This document shows, piece by piece, positions 8,002-16,339 of a stretch of 64,000 bases of DNA. The stretch lies in assembly GCA_002297005.1 (NCBI GenBank), contig DBIX01000048.1, positions 35,709 to 99,708 on the forward strand, given 5' to 3'. The DNA comes from Cyanobacteria bacterium UBA791. Lineage in GTDB: Bacteria; Cyanobacteriota; Vampirovibrionia; Gastranaerophilales; Gastranaerophilaceae. A program made the translations under genes and the position numbers. Below the pieces are notes generated by a model that worked only from the letters and a program-made list of their open reading frames with translations, was not told the origin of the DNA and did no database searches. Each line of letters opens with the position of its first letter. Within the stretch, counting starts at the first letter, position 1.

Positions 8002-8658
8002 ATGACTGAAAATTTTAATGAAGATATGAACAAAAATATCATTGAAGCTTTACAACAACAACCTCAAGAAGAAGCTGACGAACTTGATTTCACAGAAGAA
8101 GATACAGCAACACTAGATGCTGTTGACGAAATGAACGCAGAAGAATCAGCTCCTCAAATGGATGATGAAGATTTTTCTATGCTAAATGACTTAACAGAAG
8201 AAGAACCTGCTAATGAAACACCTGCATACGAAGCTCCATCATACCAAGCACCTGTTTATGAAGCTCCTGTTCATGAGGAACCAGTTTACGAATCTCATGA
8301 AGAAGTTTCACCACACGCTGTTGTTGAAAAATTAGCTGATGAATTATACCAATTTGAAATTCCATCAAACGTAGCTGTTTTGAAAAAATTAATTTCACAA
8401 CTTCCATCAGGTGTTACTAGACAAACTGGTGCTCAAATCATCAAACAAACAATGGAAGCTTTAGGTATTTCAATGAAGAGCGTTTTACAAGATGCACAAG
8501 CTGTTCAAGAAAAATTGAACAATTCTGCTAAAGAATGCCAAGCAACTATTCAAGAATACAAAAGACAAATTGCTACTTTAGAAGAACAAGCATCTAGCTA
8601 CAAAAAACAATACAATAACTTAAATGATTTGGTAAGCTTATTCATCCAACACCAATAA
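8002..8658 (+). CDS. Acidic coiled-coil protein with a YEAP-type repeat
   Basis: The start is placed at the ATG at 8002, which has CTGGAG upstream; the in-frame ATG at 7966 has no ribosome binding site. Residues about 1-65 are very acidic (DELDFTEEDT, QMDDEDFSML). Then come short imperfect repeats (YEAPSYQAPVYEAPVHEEPVYES), a helical domain (about 90-150) and a C-terminal coiled coil (about 155-218, EYKRQIATLEEQASSYKKQ). There is no signal peptide or membrane helix. The layout of a disordered acidic arm, a linker and a coiled coil suggests a scaffold or cell-pole type protein, which is speculation. It is monocistronic, with its own terminator. Family not recognised. Confidence 0.85.
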   Translation: MTENFNEDMNKNIIEALQQQPQEEADELDFTEEDTATLDAVDEMNAEESAPQMDDEDFSMLNDLTEEEPANETPAYEAPSYQAPVYEAPVHEEPVYESHEEVSPHAVVEKLADELYQFEIPSNVAVLKKLISQLPSGVTRQTGAQIIKQTMEALGISMKSVLQDAQAVQEKLNNSAKECQATIQEYKRQIATLEEQASSYKKQYNNLNDLVSLFIQHQ

Positions 8659-8681
8659 TTTAAAGTTAAAAACAAATATCA

Positions 8682-8714
8682 AAAAAGACCTACTTTTTAA
8701 AGTAGGTCTTTTTT
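8682..8714 (+). terminator. Terminator after the acidic coiled-coil gene
   Basis: AAAAAGACCTACT (from 8682) pairs with AGTAGGTCTTTTT around TTTTAA. The GACC...GGTC-plus-T-tract design is the same as the tuf terminator. Confidence 0.9.
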
Positions 8715-8801
8715 ATGATACGAATTCTAATAGATTTTTGCGACAAGCAATCCAAACTTTACAATAATGAACTCAATTTATTTACATGCTAAAATAATTA
8801 C

Positions 8802-10787
8802 ATGATTGAAGAACGTTTGAAATTTTTAAGGGATGAAATAAATAGAGCTAATTATCTTTACTACGTTGAAGATAATCCGACTCTTTCTGACTTTGAGTAT
8901 GATGAACTTTTTAGAGAATTAAAAAAACTCGAGGAAGAATATCCTTTATTCATAACTCCAGATAGTCCAACTCAAAGAGTTGGTTCAATCAGTACAAAGT
9001 TTGAACCATATAAACACAAATATCGTTTATACAGTCTTGATAATTCAAACAACTACGATGATTTGCGTAAATGGTACGAAAGAGTTGAGAAAGAATGTGG
9101 ACAACAAGATTTAGTTTGCGAACTTAAAATTGACGGTCTTGCCATAGCTCTTGCTTATGAAAAAGGTTATTTTATGCGTGGTGTAACTCGTGGTGACGGT
9201 GTTACTGGTGAAAATATTACGCAAAACCTTAAAACAATCAAAGCTGTTCCTCTAAAGCTTTTCAATAATGTTGATTTGGAAGTTCGTGGCGAAATCTATA
9301 TGCCAAAGACTTCTTTTGAAAAATTAAACGAAGAAAATCTTAAAAATGGCGAAAAGATTTTTGCAAACCCTCGTAATGCTGCAAGTGGTTCTCTTCGTCA
9401 ATTAGATTCTACAATTACTGCTAAACGTGATTTATCAATGTTTACTTATACAGGTATCTTAGAAAATGTTGATGTAGATTTAAAAACTCACTATGAAACA
9501 ATGCAGTATTTGAAAGATATTGGATTTAAGGTTAATCCAAATATTAGACTTGTTAAAAATATTGATGAAGCTATTGAATATTGCAAAGAGTGGGAATTTA
9601 AGCGTTTTGACCTTGATTATGCAACCGATGGTGTTGTAATTAAGGTAAATAGTTTTGCTTGCCAAAACGAAATGGGATTTACTGCTCGTGCACCAAAATG
9701 GGCGACTGCTTTTAAATTTCCACCAGAAGAAGTTAATACAAAATTATTAGCTATTGAAACTTCAAATGTTGGTAAAACTGGTGCAATCACTCCAGTTGCG
9801 GTTTTAGAACCTGTTTTACTTGCTGGAAGTACTGTTTCTAGAGCAAGTTTGCATAATTTTGATGAAATAAAAAGACTTGATGTTAGAGTTGGCGATACTG
9901 TTTTAATTAAAAAAGCAGCAGAAATCATTCCAAAGGTAATCAAATATGTAGAAACACCTGAACATGACTCTTTACCTATTTACGAAGCTCCTACAAAATG
10001 TCCATCTTGCGGAAGTGACTTGGTTGTTCCAGAGGGTGAAGTTAACTTGTATTGCCAAAATGTTTATCATTGTCCAGCTCAAGCTAAATCACGTCTTGAA
10101 TATTGGGTTTCTAAAGAGGCTATGGACATTGATTTTATTGGTCCAAACGTTATTGACCAACTTTATGAAAAAGGCATGGTTAAAACTCCTGATGATTTTT
10201 ATAAACTTCAACAACAAGATTTTATGTTCTTGGATTTGGTAAAAGAAAAATCAGCATTTAACATGTATAATTCAATTCAAAATAGCAAAAATAGACCGCT
10301 AAAAAGATTTATAACAGCACTTTCTATCCGTCATGTCGGAAAAGAAACAGCTGATTTATTGAGCAATCATTTTGGCTCATTAGAAAAGCTTAAAAATGCG
10401 ACTATAGAAGAATTATCTGAAATTCAAGGTGTTGGTGATATAGTTGCAAAGAGTATTTATAATTATTTCCATACTCCAAATAACTTAAAATTATTAGAAA
10501 ATCTAAACTGTTTAGGGGTTATTCCAGACGAAGGTCCTATGATACAATCAACTGTGTTGAATTCAAAGACTTTTGTCCTAACAGGAACACTTTCAACAAT
10601 GACCAGAGATGAGGCTAGTGAGAAGATTAAACAACTAGGTGGAAAAACCTCATCAAGCGTGAGCAAAAAAACATCTTATGTGGTCGCTGGTGAAAATGCT
10701 GGTTCTAAATTAACAAAAGCTGAATCGCTAAATATACCAATTTTGAGCGAGGATGAATTCATAAAATTACTAGAACAGAAGGAATGA
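8802..10787 (+). CDS. ligA: NAD+-dependent DNA ligase LigA
   Basis: LigA seals nicks in replication and repair using NAD+. The order is domain Ia (EINRANYLYY, LSDFEYDEL), the adenylation domain with the nucleophilic lysine K109 in CELKIDG, an OB fold, a four-cysteine zinc finger (CPSCGSDL, CQNVYHCPAQ), the helix-hairpin-helix region (SEIQGVGDIVAKSI) and a C-terminal BRCT domain (SKTFVLTGTLSTMTRDEA). The 661 residues are normal. No Shine-Dalgarno precedes the ATG. Instead TAAAAT (8790-8795) ends six bases before it, so the mRNA may be leaderless. Only 4 bp separate it from the next small gene. Confidence 0.97.
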   Translation: MIEERLKFLRDEINRANYLYYVEDNPTLSDFEYDELFRELKKLEEEYPLFITPDSPTQRVGSISTKFEPYKHKYRLYSLDNSNNYDDLRKWYERVEKECGQQDLVCELKIDGLAIALAYEKGYFMRGVTRGDGVTGENITQNLKTIKAVPLKLFNNVDLEVRGEIYMPKTSFEKLNEENLKNGEKIFANPRNAASGSLRQLDSTITAKRDLSMFTYTGILENVDVDLKTHYETMQYLKDIGFKVNPNIRLVKNIDEAIEYCKEWEFKRFDLDYATDGVVIKVNSFACQNEMGFTARAPKWATAFKFPPEEVNTKLLAIETSNVGKTGAITPVAVLEPVLLAGSTVSRASLHNFDEIKRLDVRVGDTVLIKKAAEIIPKVIKYVETPEHDSLPIYEAPTKCPSCGSDLVVPEGEVNLYCQNVYHCPAQAKSRLEYWVSKEAMDIDFIGPNVIDQLYEKGMVKTPDDFYKLQQQDFMFLDLVKEKSAFNMYNSIQNSKNRPLKRFITALSIRHVGKETADLLSNHFGSLEKLKNATIEELSEIQGVGDIVAKSIYNYFHTPNNLKLLENLNCLGVIPDEGPMIQSTVLNSKTFVLTGTLSTMTRDEASEKIKQLGGKTSSSVSKKTSYVVAGENAGSKLTKAESLNIPILSEDEFIKLLEQKE

Positions 10788-10791
10788 TTTT

Positions 10792-11064
10792 ATGAATAAA
10801 AATATAAGAATTATAGATGTAAATGGTATTATGGGTTTATTACTATTTATGTTTATTTTGATGTGTTTGGGTGTAGGGTTTATCGTATTCCCAGGGTTTT
10901 TATTCATGGCTATTTGGAATTTTGTATCTGATACATTTTTTGTTATTCCAGAAATCAACTTCTTGCAAGGTGAACTTCTTTGGGCTATTATCTTTATAAG
11001 TTTTTGCCTATTAACTAATAACAGAGTTATGGTTTCTATGGTAAATCGTAAGATTAAAAAATAG
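10792..11064 (+). CDS. Small membrane protein
   Basis: This 90-residue protein has two predicted membrane segments, about residues 15-42 (GLLLFMFILMCLGVGFIVF) and 62-78 (LWAIIFISFCLLT). It has a lysine/arginine-rich C-terminus. It begins 4 bp after ligA with AAGGAATGA as ribosome binding site (partly inside ligA) and is followed 18 bp later by the SIMPL gene, so all are likely co-transcribed. I do not recognise a family. No catalytic motif is visible. Confidence 0.8.
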   Translation: MNKNIRIIDVNGIMGLLLFMFILMCLGVGFIVFPGFLFMAIWNFVSDTFFVIPEINFLQGELLWAIIFISFCLLTNNRVMVSMVNRKIKK

Positions 11065-11082
11065 TTACAAAGGAGATTTACT

Positions 11083-11799
11083 ATGAATAAGAAATTTTTA
11101 ACAGCATTAGTTGTGTTGTGTGTGACTGTGTGCTGTTCTGGTTTGTATGCCGTTGCTGAAAACGGTTATATTGATGTATATTTAACAAAAACTAGAGAAG
11201 TTGCACCAAATAAAGCTGAAATCGTTATTGGTGTAGAAACTTCTAACAAATCTGCAAAAATTGCAGCTGATGAAAATAAAAAGATTTCTAATAATATCCA
11301 ATCAAAAATCAAAACTTTAATAAAAGAAGATAAAGGTGATTATATTAAAACTTCTAACTATAGCTTATCACCAAGAACAATTTATAAAGACGGTAAATCA
11401 ATCTTTGATAAATACGTTGCAGTAAATACTATTACTGTTTATACAAAAGATTTAGAGGCTGTTTCAAAAATCGTTGATACAGCAGTTGCAAATGGAGCTA
11501 CAAACATTAACGACTTAAACTTCTCAATTTCTGATTACGATGATGTTTGTACAGAAATGATGGCTGATTTAGCTGGAAAAGCAAAAGCAAGAGCAGAAAA
11601 ACTTGTTGCTCCAACTGGTTCAAAAGTTAAGGGCGTAAAATCAATGGATGCAAATTGTTCTGCACAAGGTAATTATCCAAGAGTAATGTATTCAATGAAC
11701 AAAATGGAAGCAGCTGGTGCGATGAAAGACAGTACACCTATTCAAAAAGGTAAAGTTAAATTGAACGCATCAGTAAATGCATCATTCTTTATTAAATAG
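11083..11799 (+). CDS. Secreted SIMPL-domain (DUF541) protein
   Basis: A signal peptide is clear: MNKKFLTALVVLCVTVCCSG, with cleavage near Ala-25. The mature part follows the SIMPL/DUF541 pattern. It opens with a beta-strand carrying the V..NKAEIVIGVET type of sequence and continues with an alternating helix/strand body containing LEAVSKIVDTAVANGATNIN and LAGKAKARAEKL. The domain is found in periplasmic or surface proteins, some tied to stress or metal homeostasis; its molecular role is not settled. Ribosome binding site AAAGGAG. The start and signal peptide are convincing. A precise function cannot be given. Confidence 0.88.
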   Translation: MNKKFLTALVVLCVTVCCSGLYAVAENGYIDVYLTKTREVAPNKAEIVIGVETSNKSAKIAADENKKISNNIQSKIKTLIKEDKGDYIKTSNYSLSPRTIYKDGKSIFDKYVAVNTITVYTKDLEAVSKIVDTAVANGATNINDLNFSISDYDDVCTEMMADLAGKAKARAEKLVAPTGSKVKGVKSMDANCSAQGNYPRVMYSMNKMEAAGAMKDSTPIQKGKVKLNASVNASFFIK

Positions 11800-11805
11800 G
11801 GGTAA

Positions 11806-12150
11806 ATGATGATAAAAAAATACAGTCTATTACTAGCACTTTTTTTAACACTTCCTGCTTTTGCATATTTTGAGCCTGACTGGTCGGAATTTTGCCCACC
11901 TCAATATGTAAATTTAAGCACTTCTAAAAAATATTTTTGGGCTGAAAAGAAGTATTGGTTAAATAGAAAAGTAAATTTTGAAAAAAATAAAAGTTATTGC
12001 GAAACTCAAAAGAACAAAGAAAATTGTTTTGCAGAATTAAGACAAAGCGAATTAAATAAAAATAAGGTATATTTTTCACAATTACAGATAGACCAACAAA
12101 GAGCAAACTCAGCAATAATGTATAATTCAATTAATAGCTTAAAATATTAG
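11806..12150 (+). CDS. Small secreted protein of unknown function
   Basis: Of 114 residues, the first 20 or so form a signal peptide (KKYSLLLALFLTLPAFA, cut after AFA). The mature chain has four cysteines (FCPPQY, SYCETQ, ENCFAE) and is lysine/asparagine-rich and helical. The start is the ATG at 11806 or the adjacent one at 11809, both behind AGGGG. The gene begins 6 bp after the SIMPL gene, suggesting a shared transcript and envelope location. No family recognised. Confidence 0.75.
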   Translation: MMIKKYSLLLALFLTLPAFAYFEPDWSEFCPPQYVNLSTSKKYFWAEKKYWLNRKVNFEKNKSYCETQKNKENCFAELRQSELNKNKVYFSQLQIDQQRANSAIMYNSINSLKY

Positions 12151-12592
12151 ATATGAATATTATCATTGTTTTGGATTGCTTCGTCGCAAGCTCCTAGCAA
12201 GAATATTATGTTGGGGTAGAAACCCCAACCTACAAAAATAAATTTTTATTCGACCATATTTTATTGAATAATTTTCACTTAATGAAACAATCTCAAAGAC
12301 AAATTCTGTTTGAACATAGTAAGTTAATTTGTCTTGAGTTGAATTTAGTAAAAATTAATGAAATAAAATTAGGGAGAGAGTTTCTTTTGTTTCGTTTGCT
12401 TGGTTGCTCGCATTAAACGTGCCTACGATTTACTGTTTTACAGACTTTTTCTGCTTAAAACAGTAAAATCTTCGCACTATGCTCGCAATCCGCTTATTGT
12501 CGGTACAAGAAAATGAAAATAAGTTTAATTTAAATACTCAAAGCTGGTAAGATTCTGAATCAAGTTCAGAATGACAATCTTTTAAAAATTAA
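12151..12592. other. Gene-free region packed with inverted repeats
   Basis: No credible coding frame is present. In order it holds TTGGATTGCTTCGTCGCAAG and following bases (12171-12200), resembling a widespread intergenic repeat; GTTGGGG/CCCCAAC (12210-12229); CTCAAAGACAAATT pairing with AATTTGTCTTGAG (12292-12338, one bulge); GATTTACTGTTTT pairing with AAAACAGTAAAATC (12427-12470); and a palindromic repeat described separately (12551-12576). The patchwork looks like an accumulation of dispersed repeat fragments rather than one decayed gene. Confidence 0.7.
12551..12576. repeat. Palindromic repeat core, third copy
   Basis: GATTCTGAATCAAGTTCAGAATGACA matches the core of the long repeat at 59226-59251 in 23 of 26 positions. 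The stem is ATTCTGAA/TTCAGAAT around TCAAG. Two of the three differences exchange a G-C pair for a T-A pair at the same stem position. Confidence 0.75.
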
Positions 12593-12624
12593 AGGGGCGA
12601 AATTCAAAATTGAATTTCGCCTCT
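12593..12624 (-). terminator. Terminator between the small secreted gene and nifJ
   Basis: AGGGGCGAAATTCAA (12593-12607) pairs with TTGAATTTCGCCTCT (12610-12624) with one G-U wobble. It lies just beyond the nifJ stop and is probably bidirectional. Read in the nifJ direction it is followed by TTTAATTTTT. Confidence 0.75.
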
Positions 12625-12652
12625 TAAACTTATAATTATTATTTAATTATAA

Positions 12653-15600
12653 TTATAGTATTTCACCAATAGCTTTGTATTGAGCCATACGGTTTTTAGC
12701 ATCTTCTGCTGCTTTTGTATAAAGTTCTTCAGCATGATCAGGGTTTGTTTTAACTAATGATTTATAACGACCTTCTGATTTGATGAAGTCTTCATAGTTG
12801 CCAGTTGGTTCTTTAGCATCCCAAGTGAATGGTTTTTCAGCTTCAGGATTGTATCTGTAAAGTGGGAAGTAACCAGCTTCAACAGCACGTTTTTGTTCTG
12901 TTTGAGTTTTACTCATATCGATACCGTGAGCGATACAAGGAGCATAAGCGAAGATGATTGATGGACCGTTGTATGCTTCAGCTTCTTGGAATGCTTTTAG
13001 AGTTTGGTTTCTATCAGCACCTAGAGCAACTGATGCAACGTATACGTAACCGTAAGACATGCTCATCAAGCCCATGTTTTTCTTGTATGTTGGTTTACCA
13101 CCTGTAGCAAACTTAGCAACAGCACCTGTTGGTGTTGATTTAGAAGCTTGACCACCTGTGTTAGAGTAAACTTCTGTATCAAGAACTAAGATGTTAACGT
13201 TTTTGTTTTGAGCTAATACGTGGTCGATACCGCCGTATCCGATGTCGTTTGCCCAACCGTCACCACCGATAATCCATAATGATTTATCTGTGAAGTAATC
13301 TTGAAGTTCTCTTACTTTTGCAAGATCTTTGCAATCTACATCAGCGTATTTTGCAAGAACTACTTTTGCTTCATCTTGAGCTTTAACAGCTTCTGCTGTT
13401 TTTGAGTTATCCCAATGTTCCATAGCACCTTTTAATGCGTCTTTCAAGTCTTGAGGAGTTTTTTCGTTTTCAAGAACTTTTTCAACGTATGTTTTTAAGA
13501 TACTTCTGTTAGAATCGATTGCTAATCTCATACCAAAACCAAATTCAGCATTATCTTCAAATAATGAGTTAGCCCAAGCTGGACCTCTGCCTTCTTTAGT
13601 TTTTGTATAAGGGATTGTTGGGAATGTACCAGAATAGATTGATGAACAACCTGTTGCGTTAGCAACAACTGCATTTTCACCAAATAATTGTGATACTAAT
13701 TTAACGTATGGAGTTTCACCACAACCTGCACAAGCACCAGAGAATTCGAATAATGGTTTTCTCAACATAGCACCTTTAACAGTTTTTGTTGTGTTTTTAC
13801 CCATTACATTATCAGGAGTTGCATCGAAGAATTTTTCATTTTCTTCTTCACCTGCTGCGTCTTCAACTTCAATTGATGACCAAGATAAAGCTGGAGCTTC
13901 AGGTTTTCTTTGGTTTACTGGACATTGGTCTAAGCAAACACCACAACCTGTACAATCTTTGCAGTAAACTTGAACTTTGAATTTTTCGCCGTTTGCATTT
14001 GGTTTAGCGTCAACTGCGTTGAATGATGCTGGAGCACCTTCCATATCTTTAGCTTCAATTAATTTAGTTCTAATTGCAGCGTGTGGACAAGCTGATGCAC
14101 AAATACCACATTGTAAACAAGCTTCGCTATTCCAATGAGGAACTCTTGGTGCGATACCACGTTTTTCTAAGCAAGCTGTGCCTGTAGGAATTACACCGTC
14201 ATTTGACATAGCTGAAACAGGGATGTCATCACCTTTTTGTCTCATTGATGGTTCAATGATTTTCTTAGCAAATTCATCAGCGTTATCTGGAATTAATTTA
14301 ATGTCTTCAGCGTGAGCAACACCGTCTAAAGAAGCTGGAACTACAACCTCTTCACAAGCGTTAACAGCTGCGTCGATTAATGCTAAGTTCATATTTACAA
14401 CATCGTCGCCTTTTTTCTTGAATGTTTTCTTAGTCATTTCTCTCATACCTTCAAGAGCTTGTTCGAATGGAATGATGCCTGAAACTTTGAAGTAAGCTAC
14501 CATCATTACTGTATTAGCACCTTTACCTCTTAAACCAGGTTGTTCCTTGATTAATTTTTCAGCGTCTACGTTGTAGAATTTGATTTTCTTATTGATGATT
14601 GTTTCTTGCATATCTCTTGTTAAGTGAGCAAAAGCTTCTTCTTTAGAGTATGGAGAATTTAATAAGAATGTACCGCCTTCTTTAATACCTTTTAAGATAT
14701 CATATCTGCCAATGTAAGCATGTGCTGAACATGATACAAAGTCAGGAGCAGTAATTAAGTATGTTGATTTAATTGGTTTGTCACCGAATCTCAAGTGAGA
14801 TACTGTAACACCAAATGATTTTTTAGAGTCATAAGCAAAGTATGCTTGAGCATCTTTGTCTGTGTATTGACCAATGATTTTAATAGAGTTTTTGTTAGCA
14901 CCAACAGTACCGTCTGAACCTAAGCCCCAGAACATACAATTTGTAGTTCCTTCTGGTTCTGTAACGATGTGTTCTTCAACTTTTAATGATTTGTTTGTAA
15001 CATCATCTTCGATACCAACTGTAAATCCGTGGAAACCATTGTTTTCTGAATGTTTGTAAATAGCTAATACCATTGATGGTGTAAATTCTTTAGAAGATAA
15101 ACCATAACGACCGCCGATAACTCTAACGTCTTTGTTTTCGATAGCTGCTACAACATCCATGTATAAAGGTTCACCGATAGAACCAGGTTCTTTAGTTCTG
15201 TCTAAAACAGCAATTCTCTTAACTGATTTAGGAAGAGCTTCGTTGAATCTCTTAACATCGAATGGTCTGTATAATCTAACTTTAACTAAACCGTATTTAG
15301 TACCTCTAGTTGCATTTAAGTAATCGATAGTTTCTTCGATAGTTTCGCAACCAGAACCGATAGCTACGATAACATCAGTTGCATCTGGTGCACCAACGTA
15401 ATCGAATGGGTGGTATTGACGACCAGTAACTTTAGCAACTTTGTCCATGTATTCTTGAACAATGTCAGGAACTGCGTCATAATATTTATTAACTGTTTCA
15501 CGACCTTGGAAGTATACGTCTGTATTTTGTGCACCAACTTTACAAATTGGAGCTTCTGGTCTTAATGCTCTTTGTCTGAATTCTTCAATATATTGTGGTT

Positions 15601-16186
15601 CAACTAATGAAGCAATGTCTTCGTAAGAAATTTCTTCAATTTTGTGAATTTCGTGAGAAGTTCTGAAACCATCAAAGAATTGTAAGAATGGAACTTTAGC
15701 TTTGTAAGTAGATAAGTGAGCTACTAAAGCCATATCCATTTCTTCTTGAACGCTGTTTGCAGCTAACATAGCATAACCTGTATTTCTGCAACCCATAACG
15801 TCTGTGTGATCACCAAAGATTGCTAATGATTGAGCTGCTAAAGCACGAGCTGATACGTGGATTACGTGAGGAATCATTTCCCCAGCTACTTTGTGCATTA
15901 CAGGAATCATCAATAATAAACCTTGTGATGCTGTGTAAGTTGAAGTTAATGAACCTGCTGCTAAAGAACCGTGAACTGCACCAGCTGCACCAGCTTCTGA
16001 TTGCATTTCTGCTACACGAACTTCTTTGCCCCAGATGTTCTTTTTGTGTTGTGATGCCCATTCATCAATCCATTCACCCATTGTAGATGAAGGAGTAATT
16101 GGGTAGATTGCTGATACTTCGCTTAAAGCATACGCAACATGTGCTGCAGCGTAGTTACCATCAACTGTTATTGTCTTTCCTGGCAT
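12653..16186 (-). CDS. nifJ: Pyruvate:ferredoxin (flavodoxin) oxidoreductase
   Basis: This single-chain 1177-residue enzyme oxidatively decarboxylates pyruvate to acetyl-CoA and CO2 while reducing ferredoxin or flavodoxin; it is central to anaerobic energy metabolism. Domains in order: the pyruvate-binding part (GNYAAAHVAYALSEVSAIYP, TPSSTMGEW), the CoA-binding/gamma part (FWGLGSDGTVGANKNSIKII), a two-cluster ferredoxin domain (CLQCGICASACPHAAI, and CKDCTGCGVCLDQCPV), and the TPP domain (FSGACAGCGETPYVKL, GDGWANDIGYGGIDHVLA). The ribosome binding site is AAGGAGG. Codon use is mild, as for a highly expressed gene. The short name could equally be por/pfor. Confidence 0.97.
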   Translation of the reverse strand: MPGKTITVDGNYAAAHVAYALSEVSAIYPITPSSTMGEWIDEWASQHKKNIWGKEVRVAEMQSEAGAAGAVHGSLAAGSLTSTYTASQGLLLMIPVMHKVAGEMIPHVIHVSARALAAQSLAIFGDHTDVMGCRNTGYAMLAANSVQEEMDMALVAHLSTYKAKVPFLQFFDGFRTSHEIHKIEEISYEDIASLVEPQYIEEFRQRALRPEAPICKVGAQNTDVYFQGRETVNKYYDAVPDIVQEYMDKVAKVTGRQYHPFDYVGAPDATDVIVAIGSGCETIEETIDYLNATRGTKYGLVKVRLYRPFDVKRFNEALPKSVKRIAVLDRTKEPGSIGEPLYMDVVAAIENKDVRVIGGRYGLSSKEFTPSMVLAIYKHSENNGFHGFTVGIEDDVTNKSLKVEEHIVTEPEGTTNCMFWGLGSDGTVGANKNSIKIIGQYTDKDAQAYFAYDSKKSFGVTVSHLRFGDKPIKSTYLITAPDFVSCSAHAYIGRYDILKGIKEGGTFLLNSPYSKEEAFAHLTRDMQETIINKKIKFYNVDAEKLIKEQPGLRGKGANTVMMVAYFKVSGIIPFEQALEGMREMTKKTFKKKGDDVVNMNLALIDAAVNACEEVVVPASLDGVAHAEDIKLIPDNADEFAKKIIEPSMRQKGDDIPVSAMSNDGVIPTGTACLEKRGIAPRVPHWNSEACLQCGICASACPHAAIRTKLIEAKDMEGAPASFNAVDAKPNANGEKFKVQVYCKDCTGCGVCLDQCPVNQRKPEAPALSWSSIEVEDAAGEEENEKFFDATPDNVMGKNTTKTVKGAMLRKPLFEFSGACAGCGETPYVKLVSQLFGENAVVANATGCSSIYSGTFPTIPYTKTKEGRGPAWANSLFEDNAEFGFGMRLAIDSNRSILKTYVEKVLENEKTPQDLKDALKGAMEHWDNSKTAEAVKAQDEAKVVLAKYADVDCKDLAKVRELQDYFTDKSLWIIGGDGWANDIGYGGIDHVLAQNKNVNILVLDTEVYSNTGGQASKSTPTGAVAKFATGGKPTYKKNMGLMSMSYGYVYVASVALGADRNQTLKAFQEAEAYNGPSIIFAYAPCIAHGIDMSKTQTEQKRAVEAGYFPLYRYNPEAEKPFTWDAKEPTGNYEDFIKSEGRYKSLVKTNPDHAEELYTKAAEDAKNRMAQYKAIGEIL

Positions 16187-16268
16187 AAATAAACCTCCTT
16201 ATTAGTTTTCTATCCAGCTACTATTTTAAAATACATTTTTAAAAGGTTAAAACTCTCTTAACTCTCTT

Positions 16269-16297
16269 CTTACATGTACTACTTTATTTTACGTCAA
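16269..16297 (-). promoter_or_regulatory. Promoter candidate for nifJ
   Basis: On the minus strand, TTGACG (complement of 16292-16297), a 17-bp spacer and TGTAAG (complement of 16269-16274) give a 5/6 plus 4/6 match. This lies about 80 bp upstream of the nifJ ATG. Confidence 0.45.
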
Positions 16298-16339
16298 ACA
16301 TAAAAAATTTGTTAGTTTTTTATATTATTTTTCTCTAAC

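Noticed and set aside
9964..10242. 92-codon plus-strand frame inside ligA
   Set aside because: It overlaps the conserved zinc-finger/HhH region of ligA in another frame, without a start signal.
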